A DNA stretch of 64,000 nucleotides from Pycnopodia helianthoides (GCA_032158295.1 CM063256.1:13996953-14060952), one strand, 5' to 3'. Shown: positions 1 to 27,786, counted from the stretch's first letter. Notes: a model not told the origin generated them from the sequence alone. Numbers and translations: made by a program.

Positions 1-775
1 ATTTCTGTTTCTACTGCCTGTAATGAATGCCAGTATCCATTGTTTAACAAGCATGCAAAACATAAACACTATGGTTTCGCATCATGCTTACACACAAGTG
101 TTGGCGAGGACTTTAACAACAGAGCTTTCGCTTTCTTGTACAAAACCAATGAGAACTTAGCTTTAAAAAAACTAAGTCCAAACAGTGGGAGAACAAAGGG
201 AAGTTCTCGATTTACGGGATTCACCAACATATGAACGATTTCCCTTGTAAAGCAGAGCAAAATTCAATATAAAAGTATCAGTTGCTACTCAAATATCAAC
301 AGTTTCCAGTTTTTCTACTGCGTGTATGAACGCCATTATCCATTATTAACAAGCATGCAAACATAGACACTACATGTATGGTCACACACCCGTTAACACG
401 ATTCCATATGTATTCATAGACTTGCAAAACCTCTATTATTATCTGTGTATGAGTGTGTCAGCGATTAGTTTCTCATTGAAAGTAGAGCAAAATGCCACAT
501 GAAATGTATCAGTTGCTACTCAAATATCATCAGTTTCCGTTTTTCTACTGCGTGTATGAACGCTAGTATCCATTATTAACAATCATGCAAAACATAGACA
601 CTACGGTTACACATCCGTTAACACGTTTCCATACATGTACATGTATGTATTCGTAGACTTGCAAAACCTCTTTTATTATCTGTGTATGAGTGTGTCGGCG
701 ATTAATTTCTCATTGAAAGTAGAGCAAAATGCCACATGAAATGTATCAGTTGCTACTCAAATATCATCAGTTGCT
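1..775. repeat. Tandem repeat, about 240 bp x 3
   Basis: Three head-to-tail units share the words CTACTGCGTGTATGAACGC (near 316 and 547) and AGTAGAGCAAAATGCCACAT (near 481 and 719), each followed by GTTGCTACTCAAATATCA. The second and third units are close; the first is diverged. No coding signal is seen. This lies upstream of the kinase exons and is probably intronic or intergenic. Confidence 0.8.
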
Positions 776-2084
776 GCTCACTATCCTGCTCGTAAGCGTG
801 ACACAGTTCTACTGTAACTTGTAAGCCACGCCCACTTCACACAAACTCGGGCTCCACTGATTACCAAAATCCTTTGATGATTTATGCAAGAAAAGTGTAA
901 TAATCGGACTTGGCAGTCACATACGTTCTACAAAGACTAGGGTCTTCTTAGAATTAAAAGTTTGTTTGTAATAAAAAAAAAATGCTTTTGGAAGATGGAA
1001 GGGGCGTTTTTTGGTAAAATTACCAGCTTTGGAGACGGAAGTACATGTACATGTAGCTAGCTTTAGCTCATGTGGGGTCATGTAGGTCCAACTTATACAG
1101 AGGGTTAGGAAGTCAAAGCCATACAAATCTATAATTTACAGGATTTCTAATTATGGGTGTCATTAACAAAGAAAATAAATAAACAAATAAAATCAATTTC
1201 AATCTAAATGCTCACTGATTGTATAAAGTTCATACCAGAACCCAAACCTTCAGAGAAATATTTAAAAGTGAAATTTGCCACAAACCACTGTTTGCTTATT
1301 TCAGTTGCTGCAATCGTTTTCTGTGAAATTAATGACGTCCAAACGTCCGAGCATTCATTCATTCATTCATTCATTCATTATTGGTTTATTCTTTAAAAAA
1401 CAAATTCCGTGGCGACCGGAGGTCGAGTTTCAGGAAAATATACAGAGATTAAAAATTAGAAAAAACCACACTATTACAGATTTAAGAAATAATTGGTTAA
1501 GGAGAGACAAATATTTACAATGTATAAAACAAATTGTTTTAAAAGTTGCAAAACAGTAACCTGGATCAATCTTGAAAAATGTCCCTACACCTCTCGGCAA
1601 ATAGGACCCTATGTCATCCAAAATACCTCAACTGGGAAGACAGAAACCCCCAGGTCACAAGTGGGCAAACTTTTCACAATGTATCCCTTTTCTTGGGCTT
1701 TCAAATCTGTCTAGAATAGAATATTTTGAGGGCCTACCCAAAAATTAATTGTTGCCGACGCTCTGTTTACTCCATAATTAGTGGGGTGTACATTGTACCT
1801 ATAAGAATTAACACGGATACCCCGAAACAATGATGTGCTGCATGTTCATGTACGCTCCCTTTTGGTTAGACATTTATGAAGCCAAGTTCCTCTATTGGTT
1901 TTAGTTACGAGGGTTCATTTATTGCGGTCAAAATGCTTTAGCTGTGTGATCATTGTTTTTCAAAGGTTCGTTTAAAATTATTTGACATTGTGCCCAAGCC
2001 CTTATCAGCTGTCTGACAAACCCGAGTCTGCCAGCTGTCGGACTTCTGTTTAGTATAACAGAGAATCAGTCATTTCTAATGCTA
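776..2084. other. Non-coding stretch, no gene seen
   Basis: I see no exon, RNA gene or conserved coding frame here. There is a short ATTC microsatellite near 1352-1378 and scattered TACATGTA palindromic words near 1048. Short open frames have no recognisable domain and no plausible splice sites. Confidence 0.5.
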
Positions 2085-2880
2085 ATGGAAACATGACATA
2101 ATGGCAGCAGTAGAAAAGGCAAAAAATAGTCTGATTCCGGTTTGGTATATTGAGACTGAGTAATTATTAACATTATTGCAGACAGGGAACATGACAATAT
2201 GGCAGCAGTAGAAAAGGGCAAAAGTAGTCTGACTCCTTTTTGGTATATTGAGACTGAGTAGTCATTAAAGGAGCATTACAGAATTGGTTTTTGCTAACAA
2301 AACAGTTGCTGGCAGTGTAAGCACTTTATGTAATCCACCATATACATAAACTGACAAACCTGTAGAAGTTTGAGATCGATCGGCCATCTGGGTCACAAGA
2401 AAATAGTGAAAAACCGATTACACATTTGCTTGTTAAATCATATAGATTTAACAAATGAATAAAACGCTCACTGAGCGATAAACTCCAATCGGAAAATTAG
2501 TTTATTCATTTCTCATCAAATATGGCATTTCAGACAGAAATATTTTGAGGGATGTTTTCTACTATCATCATCGTTAGACCGTGTAAGTTTTATGTAAATC
2601 TGTGATCAAAAAGTATATTTTGCAAGTTTTTTCTTACCAATTCTGTAATGTTCCTTTAACATTATTGCAGACAGGGAACATGACAATATGGCAGCAGTAG
2701 AAAAAAGGCAAAAATAGTCTGACTCCTATTTGGTATATTGAGACTGAGTAATTATTAACATTACTGCAGACAAGATTGCAGACAACATTATTGCATTACA
2801 AGATGGTGGCAGTAGGAAAAAAAAGTCAAAAAATAGTCAGACTCCTTTTTGGTATAACAGAGACTCAGTAAACATTATCC
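2085..2880. repeat. ~97-bp minisatellite interrupted by a MITE
   Basis: Four related units carry GGCAGCAGTAGAAAA, then a GGCAAAAATAGTC-like word, then GGTATATTGAGACTGAGTA. Units lie near 2090-2165, 2166-2264, 2660-2755 and 2780-2875. A TTAA-flanked MITE sits between the second and third units, so intact neighbouring units preserve the empty target site. Confidence 0.8.
2269..2655 (+). mobile_element. TTAA-flanked MITE, family 1, copy 1
   Basis: This is a 387-bp non-coding element with terminal inverted repeats. It starts AGGAGCATTACAGAATTGG, ends CCAATTCTGTAATGTTCCT, and is flanked by TTAA at 2265-2268 and 2656-2659. A TTAA duplication is typical of piggyBac-type transposition (known biology); assignment to that superfamily is inference, since no transposase is present. 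Three further copies in this window match over their whole length. Confidence 0.88.
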
Positions 2881-2929
2881 AAACAGCATACAGGGAGCAT
2901 GACAAAGATGATGGCATCGTCATGTTCAG

Positions 2930-3420
2930 GGTTTGCCCTTCACATTTTCAGTGATTAGCCAGCAGGACCAGTTAGCTTGTCATTTCAATAGTCCGTCAGC
3001 TTGTTCACTGGTCCATATTTGAAGGTTTTCTTTCACCATTGTCATTAAAATGTGACTTGTAATTTGAACTGACATGAAAAATCAGTGGTTTAACTTTACA
3101 CGTAAAAGCAGAGTTTGCCTTTAACTTTTTCGGTGACTGGCCAGCAGTACCAGTTAGCTTGTCATTTCACTTGTCCGTCGGCTTTTTTACTGGCCCGTAT
3201 TTGAAGGTTTTCTATCAACATTGTCATTCAAATGGGAATCGAACTGATATGAACAATCCGTGGTTTTATGTAAAAGCAGAGTTTGCCTTTCACTTTTTTC
3301 AGGGACTGGCCAGCAGTACCAGTTATTTTGTCATTTCACTTGTCCGTCAGCTTTTTTACTGGCCCGTATTTTAAGGTTTTCTTTCCACAATGTCATTAGC
3401 ATGGGAATTTGAGCTACATG
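2930..3420. repeat. Tandem repeat, about 170 bp x 3
   Basis: Three units share GACTGGCCAGCAGTACCAGTTA, a TTGTCATTTCACTTGTCCGTC-like word, and TACTGGCCCGTATTTGAAGG. They start near 2935, 3130 and 3300. They are non-coding. Confidence 0.75.
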
Positions 3421-4840
3421 TAATATGAAGAGGTTTACTTGGTTTACATGTAGCGATGGCACTACAGCAATGTATTAGCCAGCAGGACTATTCGGAGAGA
3501 ATTCTGATTGGTCCTCAGGTGTTTTAACTGGCATTTGGCCAGCGGACCACTGTTAAGAGAGAAGGCCGATGTTGTTTCATTCCTTTATTGAGGAAATGCC
3601 ATGCTACATGTAACTATCTTGAAATGTACTTTACATGTACATGTACATGTATGTATGCACAATGTGTGAACAGGAATTCATGCAATTGACCCTCAATCTA
3701 TTGTACTCCAACCAACTACACTCTCTTTTTTTTCTTTTTTTCTACATACACTTCCTGTTTGTCATTTGTTGGATAAAAACATTTTGAACGAAATAACTGC
3801 TGATGTGGATTTTTTCAACATTTGATTTCCGGTCGAGGTACATTCATTGATCAGCAGTGCATCTGGTTGTCTTGTGTACTTTTGTTTTTGTTGTTCAATT
3901 ACAAGTACAAATTTTAAAGTAAACATGGTCAGGTTTTTAAATTTTTTGTTGTCGCGGGCGGAAGGACCAGCTTCATAACTTTTTTTTAATAACTACAAAA
4001 TGTGTGGATCAATTCTGCTGATTTTTTTTTAACTGCCCTTAAACACCCCTCCTTCATACACTAGTGATTTCAGGGTGAGTTAACTCCAAGGTTGACAAAT
4101 ACATGTAGTATGGGAAAGCTGGGTCCCTTTATAACGTAAACACAAAAACCCTATTGCCCCCCCCCCCCCCATATTTGTGTGCATAAAAAAAACTTTAATG
4201 TACTGTTTAAAATTAGTAGTGAACCAAAGTGTACATTTTCAGAATGCTTCAATCTTTAGTGTGTGGGTCCAGGGAACACCATATTCATCTGTTCAGACCA
4301 TTAGAACAAGAATTGTGCCCCCCCCCCCAAACAAAGTTATTTACCCGTAATACAATCTGCCTTCTGTGCGGACTCCGTGGGTCCAGCATGTGATTTTGTT
4401 CCCTTGGCTGCTCGGAGGGTATTAATTAAATGGCAACACAGCTCCTTTAAACACAACACACACTGTTCATGAAAATTAAAGAAATCACAATAAGTGAAAC
4501 TGAACAAGTTGCTTTACTCAGAACCTTGCTTTCTTTGAATGATCCCTGTTTGTAACTTTTGATACCGTTTTCAGAAAGCGTTTTTTTTTTTTAACAGAAC
4601 AAAATGAAAAATTGAAGAACAAGAGTTGTTCTTGTCGTTACGAAAATACAAGTAACTTTCGTTTGTGATTCTCATCAAAACAATTTAGAATCAAGGAAAA
4701 AAGAAAATCTAATATGCAACAGCAAACAGTGTTTTAAAAGTAAAGAGTTAATGTACTTTCTATTCAGCAGGTTTATCAAATACTGTTTTACAATTGTGTC
4801 CTTTTCTTATAAAAACTTTTAATAATACTGCGGGAGAGCC
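3421..4840. other. Non-coding stretch with homopolymer tracts
   Basis: No gene is recognised. The stretch holds TACATGTA-rich sequence near 3630-3655 and two poly-C runs, near 4157-4170 and 4319-4328. There is no convincing exon on either strand. Confidence 0.45.
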
Positions 4841-4844
4841 GATT

Positions 4845-5050
4845 AATTCAACCAAACTAACCGCGTAATGGAAACTGACTGGATAAATATTAATCAATTT
4901 GGGGGTGAACAAAGACAAATTGATTAGAGTGGGATTTGAACAGGATTGTGACCGCCAGGTCTTTTTGCCGGTGCTCTACCAACAGAGCTGACTAGCCCTA
5001 CGTTGGCAGTAACCCTATTTTATCAGTATCTTTGTTCATACACTGCCGTA
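4845..5050 (-). mobile_element. tRNA-derived SINE (family S1), minus strand
   Basis: Reverse-strand tRNA-like promoter words are present: an A-box-like segment (tagctcagttggtagag family) and a B-box-like TTCAAATCC segment, followed by the family tail with a run of C and AAATTG. A second copy in the same orientation follows at 5140. It is diverged and not a functional tRNA gene, because tRNA-like ends are missing and the head reads into SINE body shared by other copies. Confidence 0.7.
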
Positions 5051-5139
5051 TACTGTGGCCAAAGACCACGCCCAGTTTACGATACAACCTATATCAAGTA
5101 AAAAACGGACTGGGTAAATGTCATATTTAAATTTTTGTA

Positions 5140-5345
5140 GTATATAAACCACAAGGGAAACTGACTGGGTAAATTCTAAATAATTTGGGGTTGAACAAAG
5201 AAAATTTACTAGAGCGGGATTTGAACCAATGATCTCCGATTAACTTGCCAGCGGTCTACCAACTGAGCTATCTAGCCCTAAGTTGGCGGTCTCCCTACTT
5301 TTTCAATATCTTTGTTCGGGGTGCCAGTCCAGAAGCAAACAAAAA
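5140..5345 (-). mobile_element. tRNA-derived SINE (family S1), minus strand
   Basis: On the minus strand it reads GGGCTAGATAGCTCAGTTGG (A box), a variable segment, then GGTTCAAATCCCGCTCTAGT (B box), then a body ending near a CCCTTGTGGTTTAT-like tail. It is the best preserved S1 copy on this strand. The head GGAGACCGCCAACTTAGGGC is shared with the copies at 12.8 and 38.6 kb. Confidence 0.78.
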
Positions 5346-5374
5346 ACTGCTATGTAGCCAGTGAGACTGTCAGC

Positions 5375-5485
5375 ATAGGTCTAGATAGCTCAGTTGGTAG
5401 AGCGTCGAAAGTTAATCGGGAGGTCAGTGGTTCAAATCTAGCTCTAGACAATTTTTCTTTGTTAAACCCCCAAATTTTGTAAATT
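5375..5485 (+). mobile_element. tRNA-derived SINE (family S1), truncated head
   Basis: It contains CTAGATAGCTCAGTTGGTAG and GGTTCAAATCTAGCTCTAG, then TTTGTTAAACCCCCAAATT. It lies head-to-head with the preceding minus-strand copy, so the cluster can form a snapback over the tRNA-like part. Confidence 0.72.
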
Positions 5486-6175
5486 TATGCAAAATTTTTA
5501 TTTCTCATTAAAAACAAACATCTGGGACAGTTCATTCATTTTCGTTGGTCGAGAGGAGTTGACTATGTTTAAACGTGCGATATACATGTAAACACAGTAA
5601 GAAAACTTTACCTTATTAAGTCAAAGAGGGCACTATCTGAAAATTGCGCAGAGTTCACAGAACTCACGGCCAAATTAAAGTTTGTAGGTTGCATATTTAG
5701 CTCAAGTTTGAAACTTGCGTGCGATACTTTGAAACTTAAGCACGCAAGTTCATCCGGATGAAATGATAAAGAACGCCTTGTTTTAAACCTCTTCCCACAC
5801 TGTGATTCCCTCATTGGAATACAAGCATGGTGAACTTTTGACCCAGGATCAAAAAAGGGAAAAGCTTCAAGAAATGTTTTGACAACATGTTTCACATCAG
5901 AAACCGATTTCCTGCACAATTTTTTTTCAACAGAAACTTCCGCACGCCATGGTAAAAAGTACATGTAATCAAAACATGTGACATGCTTCGTTAGAAAAGA
6001 AAGTAAACTCTGCGTATTGTTATGAGTGAAGTGTTTTTAATTTTAGTAGAAAGAGGTTTGAATGGTGTCCAACACTTGCAGGTGAAAATATCGTGAAGAA
6101 TTGTCACAAATTTGAGTTACTAGTCTTGAGTTATTGTTGAATAAAATGTGTACTTGTCTATCTGGGCTTGAAATA
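5486..6175. other. Non-coding stretch, no gene seen
   Basis: A 118-residue minus-strand frame at 5608-5964 has no recognisable domain, no initiation context and no splice partners. I treat it as chance. No repeat structure is obvious. Confidence 0.45.
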
Positions 6176-6179
6176 TTAT

Positions 6180-6640
6180 CTGGACCACTGGCCAGGTTCC
6201 AGTAAATACCGGTATGTGTCAGAGTTGGTCAGAGTAACCCCCAGGGCTTGACATACTCACTGGACCACTGGCCAGAGTCCAGTAGTTTGAGCATTGGGCC
6301 AGTAACCCGTAGGGCTTGACATACTCACTGGCCAGAGTCCGGTAATTTTTAGTATTGGTCCAGTAACCCCCAGGGCTTGACAGGCCACTGGACCACTGGC
6401 CAGAGTCCAGTAGTTTGAGCATTGGGCCAGTAACCCGTAGGGCTTGACATACTCACTGGCCAGAGTCCAGTAATTTTTAGCATCTGGGCCAGTAACCCAC
6501 AGAGCTTGACATACCCACTGGACCACTGGCCAGAGTCCAGTAATTTTAGCATTGGGCCAGTAACCCACTGGACCACTGGCCAGAGTCCAGCAATTTTAGC
6601 ATTGGGCCAGTAACCCGTAGGGCTTTGCAAAACACAAATT
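6180..6640. repeat. Minisatellite, about 60-75 bp x 6-7
   Basis: Imperfect units contain CTGGACCACTGGCCAGAGTCCAGTA-like sequence, then TTTTAGCATTGGGCCAGTAACCC and GTAGGGCTTGACATACTCA. Units vary in length because the CTGGACCA part is sometimes absent. Several overlapping minus-strand open frames here are repeat translations, not genes. Confidence 0.85.
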
Positions 6641-8218
6641 TAATTTGACTTTCAAAGTTTTCATTGGTCGGTTGTATAATTTTGTTTGCTTAAAATAATA
6701 CTGCACATGTTTAATGTCTACATGTACATGTATGTTTTCAGTGGTCCACTGGTCTCCCAGCATAAAAAACCACACAAACAAGTGTTTATTTTCATGTGGC
6801 CAAGAGAAGTGTCAAAGCACCCAGTTGATTTGCATGTACCTGTGATAACAATGAACGTAGATTATTATAGCTATTGTTGTGTGGGTGGTGATAAGGAAGT
6901 GTTTTGAACTTGTTGGCTGTGGTCCATTATATACCATGGAGGTTTCACCTGCCATAATTTATTTGTGCTGCGCTAGCTACACAAGGTCGGGTTTTGGCCA
7001 ACGAGTCCTTACCAGGAAATGAATTTAAACACGCCAGACTAAAAGCTGACTTAACTCGTTGAATATTGAAAAGAGTTATGGTTGAATGTGTTTTTTTTAT
7101 AATATTTGAAACGGAGTCCACGGAGATGAAAGGCAGGGAAAGAAACCACTAAACCAACCCGACCCCCCGTTAAAAATGGGACCTGTTTGTCATCTGCTGT
7201 AATGAAAGGGAGAAAATCAACCATTTGAGGCTTCAGATGGAGCCCTAATAATGCTCACATGGACAAGTTTGGGATTATCTTGTGGGTAGTGTGCCCCCCC
7301 CCCCAACAAAAACCACCCCAAAACTAAACCATAAAACTATAAACAAGCAAATAAACAAAACACCAAAAGAAATCATGGAAGAGGGAATTAACCGTGTTGA
7401 TTTTTCATCATCCACAGATATTCTAGAAAAATTGGGGATTGCCTGTGGTGGGTTCCGCAACTCCCCCCGGTTTGTGTGGCAGGAAGTGAAGGCCTAAACT
7501 GTTTTTGCAAAGTGATGTAGTTGTGAGTCTGCCTGGTACTGAAGCTCCAGTGATTAAAGTTGCCTTCAAAGACTTGTTTCTTGCATTCCTTAAGATGTAT
7601 GACCAGTTGTTTGATCAGTGTTTGTAATGAATCTCAAATCAAATGAATTGGTACAGAGTGTGCTTTGTAGCAACATTTGCCCTTCAAGCAAAGGAAATTT
7701 TTTTATTTTTTTATTCATTTTGAAAGCGAGGTGAGATTTTCTTTTGGCCAGAACTCTTGCTATAAAGTCGTAATTTTATTGTCACTATAAATGTTAAAAT
7801 AATCACTGCAAAAGAAAAGGTGTCATGTAGGATTGGTAATGATAGAAAACATAATTTAAAAAATTTTAGTCTGAAAGCTTACTGAGTGATTATGAATTCA
7901 TACTAGATCCTTTTTTTTCTGTGAAATATTTCCCTCTGAAATAAAGCCATAATAACAAAAATCTTAAAACATAAAAAATACACAACAGCTGAATTCAGTT
8001 GTTACAAAAAAAATTAAGGGCAATGTGATTACAGGCTAAAAACGGAGCATGGTTTTTCACTATTTTCTCCTGACTCACACAATGGGTTAAGCCCAAATTT
8101 TCACAGGTGTGTTATTGTATGATGGTTGATCACACAAAAATAAACACTGTCTGCAACTATTTTAGTCAGCTCTACCAATGCTGTATAAAACCTTTAAACA
8201 GCAACTACATGTAGATCC
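6641..8218. other. Non-coding stretch upstream of the SH2 exon
   Basis: No exon is recognised; I looked for an SH3 domain (ALYDY and DWW-type motifs) and did not find it. The stretch includes poly-C near 7294-7304 and A/T-rich sequence from 7690 to 8000. It is most likely intron of the kinase gene. Confidence 0.4.
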
Positions 8219-8222
8219 TTAA

Positions 8223-8606
8223 AGGGACATTACAGAATTGGTAAGAAAAAAACTTGTAAAATATAATCTTTGATCACAGATTTACATAAAACTGACACGG
8301 TCTAATAATGATGATAGTAGAAAACATCCCTTAAAATATTTCTGTCTGAAATGCCATATTTGATGAGAAATGAATAAACTAATTTTCCGATTGGAGTTTA
8401 TCGCTCAGTGAGCGTTTTGTTCATTTGTTGAATCTATATGATTTCATGCAAATGTGTAATCGTTTTTCACTATTTTCTTGTGACCCAGATGGCCGATCGA
8501 TCTCAAACTTCTACAGGTTTGTCAGTTTGTGTATATGGTGGATAACATAAAGTGCTTACACTGCCAGCAACTGTTTTGTTAGCAAAAACAATTATGTAAT
8601 GTTCCT
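8223..8606 (-). mobile_element. TTAA-flanked MITE, family 1, copy 2
   Basis: This 384-bp copy lies in the opposite orientation to copy 1. It begins AGGGACATTACAGAATTGG, ends TTATGTAATGTTCCT, and is bounded by TTAA at 8219-8222 and 8607-8610. Its right end is only 27 bp from the first base of the SH2 exon, inside the 3' splice region. Confidence 0.88.
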
Positions 8607-8633
8607 TTAACGTAAATGGTGTTTCGTTTGCAG

Positions 8634-19862
<11,229 letters not shown>

Positions 19863-22800
19863 AGTTTGCAGATGGCGTGGCCTATTTTCTTTCTTTTTTT
19901 TTGTTTTTGTCGAGCTGGGGTGTTTGAGCAGGGGGAACGAATAGACTGTGGTGCCCTGGGTACGTCAGTTTTGCTCACAGAAAATGTTGTCAAAATGACT
20001 TTTGCCTGAAGGGAAAGTCTGATATTAATTATCCGATCCAAGGTTTGACCGGCTCAATGCTAGTTTTTTCCGAAAGATCATAGAAAATATTTGGCTTTGG
20101 AACGCTTTGTTGATATGAGATATTCGGTTCAGATTGTAACACCACCACATTGCACATTTAAGAGATCATTACTCCAGAGGGAGTGTAACACGTGTCAACA
20201 GTTTCAATAGTGTACCTTCCACTCTTGCAGTTTCCAATCAATCATGACGCGAACGTTGTTCTTCCCCCCCATGTGAGAGCAGAGGTGATGACAATTTATT
20301 GTATCTCCGTTTGTGGATCTCCACAACTGTTTGTGGATCCCGTTGAGGTAGTCAACTAACTATGCAGGGTATCCACCGTTTAGTTTCTCATGCTGTTACA
20401 CTCTTTCATTGTAATGGATTCCGTTCAAACTTGCCATGATCCACACACAAGTTCATATCAACACGTGTTGAAGTGATTACATCCACTGTTAAATAAAAAG
20501 TTGTGGATCACACAAAATGTGGACACTGATTTTGAGCTGTTACCAAACAGTGTACAATACCTTTAAGGGGCGCCCTAGCTCTAAGCACAGAATTCCGCAG
20601 TAAGCGGCTATGTGATACATAGCTCAATTCCTCAGCCCTTAACTGATGTTTGATTCTTGGGTCCAACTTTATGCTAAGCACAGACAATCCTCGCTTAGCA
20701 TTAATAGGTTACCGGCCAAAAATACCATTTAAAGACTTGTGACTGGCTCTTTGCTAAATTTGCGTCTTGCAAATAATTGTGTCGAGGTGGATTTTCTTCT
20801 TGCGGTGTTCAAATCGGTGGCTAAGTTTGCAGCTGTGGCTTGATCAGCACGTTTAAGTATAGGATTTCCATAGCAACCCCCTTAGCAGCAGCCGTAGCCA
20901 CAGCTGCCATTTTGGAAACAGCCTCTGTTGGGAATTTGTTTGTTGAATCCAAATAATGTTTGGTTTAGTTCCAATTTCATTGCAGGAAAAGTCTACTTTA
21001 AGAGTAGAACTTAAAAAAATTAAATTCCAACTGTCTGACATATCTTCAAAGTAATCCATTAATGTCATCAGAACCCATTGATATATTTTTGATAGCCAGC
21101 TTACCTAAAAGCAATAAAATTGCAAGCAACTTTGTTAGTGTTTTGCATCTGTCATCATTTACCCCGAACGTGAGATCATTATTGACGAGGAAATATTACT
21201 TTGGATGATTGCTTCTTAAACCAGTTTTCACATTTATTTGAGTTTTATACTCATTCTTTGACAGTTTATACATGAGGGAGTTAACAGTGCTGGAAAAAAA
21301 TTTGCATTTGTTTTATTGTTTTTTACCGTCTGATATTTGTTGATTTTTTTCCAGCGTGACGTTTAGTTTTTAAATATTTTGTTTCACAGTGTTTGCAGAA
21401 ATGTGATTTCTCGGTTTCTTTTTATTTCGGATTGTTTAATTTGAGCCATGAACGAGGTTCCCCCCCAGATGAAAAATGCAAGATGATATTTTTCATCATA
21501 ATTCAGATTTTGTAATAATTTGTTTTCTTCTTGATTAAATTGATAACCATCGCTGTACTATTGCTGTTAACTAATTGATTAATTAATTAATTAACCCTCC
21601 TACTCTTGGCATCCGCCCATTTTGAAACCGAGGTCTGCTCGGGTTGTTCCTGGTGGCACAGCTGTGCACAGAACTAAACAGTCTGTACATGTGTGTGTAC
21701 TGTATAGATGCATTCACCATTACTGGTTGGCATTTCATAGCTAATCTGTCATTCCAAACCAAACAGGATGTTATTGAGTGGTCAGAAGGTAGGAGGGTTA
21801 ATTAAACACTTGTAATTTAGTGGGCTATGTAAATATGAATAATGATATGCAATACAAGTCTGTTATTCCCGTTTAAATATTGGCTGCTTGTTTGTAACGG
21901 TAACTATTTTATCAAGGATAAAAGCCATGCTCTAAGTATTTTTCTATAGCTTAATTTTTTATTAAAAAATATGTGAAAAATATTGATCTCATCTGTACAT
22001 TATGATAGAGTAATATTCTTTTAAGTACTTTGTTCTTGAATCGGTTGTTTAGTAATTTTGATATCGAGGGTTGTAACTAGTTAAATTGATGATTTTATTG
22101 AACAGTAGTAACAAGTAACTTTAAATTTACACGCAAACGCGCGCATGACGTAATGACCGGTTCATTTAGCCCCATTTCTGCATGCGTTGACCAATCACAG
22201 CTTGGCTGGAAAAACTTCGGGTAAAAAAAAAAATGTTGGATGACAGTTCAAAATAGTAACTCAAAAATTGTCTACATTTAACATTCCATCTGTTTCCGAA
22301 TTGAATAATGATCCACAAATTCTTGCAAAGTTGTTTTAATGTGAAGAATAAAGTACTTAAGTAATTGTCAAGCTACATTTTTACTGACTAATTAGGAAAA
22401 TTTAAAAAGGAAGGAAGTGGATATAGTATTGGACAAACACATACATACTGTACATGACACCGTCAACAACTCAGTATGTTTGCTCTTCTATAAAAACAGA
22501 TCATGGAAAAAAAAGTTTGTAAAATAGTACTATCGAACTCCAGTAGTTTGCTTATGATAACTATTACACTTTATGATGTAAATAAAACTAAAATTAATCA
22601 GTAAAAGAAGGTAATTTTAACCGCACACTAGAAATCTCGCCGAAGAAGACGCACAGATTAGGTGGCACCGGTATAAAATTAAGGGCTTAGGGAGTTTTGT
22701 ACACCATTGGGTCATCCGAAAGAAAAAAACACATCCTGATAATTATTCACCCGTGTAAGTAATTAAGGGTTTTCGAAATGTATCAACACACAACGGTGTG

Positions 22801-23199
22801 CCTTATCTTTTACTAAGTTATTGTATACTCAGCGTTATTTGATATTTTTGTACTTTTATTATACATAAAACAAGAAATAAATACAAATAAAACAGCGATT
22901 CCAGTGTTTGTGTTTGGTTGTGGGGGTAGACTTGATTCCAAGTCTTGAGATCACGGTTATTTCTCTGCATCAGCCACGCAAAACGCCCCCACAGATTAGC
23001 TGTCAAACGGCTTAACTCGAAATCTCAGGCTAATGACGAAGGTTAATCCACAAGAGGGCGCTATTTCAGGCAATAATGTTTTGGCTATAGGGTAGACCAA
23101 AAGCCATGATCGCAGACTTGGCTGGAACCATATTATTGTGGGTGTTACACTTGCACTTGCACAAGCACCTGCATTATCGATACATGAAAAAAGCCCAGA

Positions 23200-23200
<1 letters not shown>
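19863..23200 (+). other. Kinase 3' UTR and intergenic DNA
   Basis: Possible poly(A) signals AATAAA lie at 20492-20497 and 21113-21118; the latter is followed by T/GT-rich sequence. No other exon or RNA gene is recognised. Notable words are a TTAATTAATTAATTAA run near 21576-21594 and an RY-rich patch near 22120-22160. Confidence 0.5.
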
Positions 23201-26900
<3,700 letters not shown>

Positions 26901-27565
26901 CAAGGGGTAGGGCCCTAAGTCCAATATTTTTATCAAATTTTTGCAAATTTTGAAGTTTCAATACTATGCTAAAAATGATGCAGTAGGCACCACCGATACA
27001 ATGTTATTGAACGTGACCCAGGAAATATAGATACTTCCAAGAAAATTATGATATTGCTGAACAATCCTTAATACTGAAAAAAAATGTGAAAGATTCAATG
27101 AGTCAAGTATGGGTGAGGGTGCCTGCTTCATTATACATTGAGTATACAAACTATTACATGAAAGTTTTGCCGAAAATTTGGTAAGAAACATTAGGGGTAA
27201 GTCCAGCATTTTCATCAAACTTGAGCCAATATTGAAAGTGCGATATTATACCCGGTACGTAACGCTGATGCCTTTTTATTGAACCCGGGATATCAGGTAT
27301 ATTTTTTTAAATATTTATATTTGTTTGAAATAATATGACACTGGACACATATCAGCTTAGTGGCGTTGCGTTGGTTGATTGGGACCAATCGAATGTCCCA
27401 CTGGGGTACGGAGAGGGTTTGACCCGGAGACCAGGTCTCGGGGGCCCTGATCCATTTCTGGGCAAAGCTGACCCGGAAAATTGTCCAAAAATGGGCTTTT
27501 GATTTCGGATTCTGGTTCAAACAAATTATTATTATTATTTAAATTGTCCGGGTCCAGACAAGACA
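26901..27565. other. Diverged satellite edge and GC-richer spacer
   Basis: It contains faded satellite words (ATTAGGGGTAAGTCCAGCAT near 27190), then a GC-richer piece at 27370-27480 with GACCCGGAGACCAGGTCTCG. The latter resembles the gacccagaaatgggtc-type element at 56.1 kb. No exon is seen. Confidence 0.45.
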
Positions 27566-27697
27566 ATACTACAGCAACAGCTACATCGACAGCGACAGCG
27601 ACAGCGACAGCGACAGTGACAGCAACAATGACAGCGACAGCAACAATGAAAGCGACAGCAACAGTGACAGCAGCAGCAGCAGCAACAGCAACAGCAG

Positions 27698-27744
<47 letters not shown>

Positions 27745-27754
27745 ACAACAACAG

Positions 27755-27786
<32 letters not shown>

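Noticed and set aside
5140..5480. Candidate functional tRNA genes
   Set aside because: A and B boxes are present but the acceptor and anticodon stems do not pair well, and the sequences continue into a body and tail shared by five dispersed copies, as in SINEs.
6219..6630. Three overlapping minus-strand frames with WTLASG-type repeats
   Set aside because: They are translations of the minisatellite in different frames, with no start context, splice sites or domain.
7282..7497. Plus-strand frame ending CGGFRNSPRFVWQEVKA
   Set aside because: It has a weak acceptor-like CCACAG upstream but no domain, no partner phase with the kinase, and it starts in a poly-C and AAAC low-complexity stretch.
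1..8600. SH3 and N-terminal exons of the Src-family kinase
   Set aside because: I looked for ALYDY, DWW and SNYV-type sequence on the plus strand and a myristoylation start, and found none. They probably lie upstream of the window.
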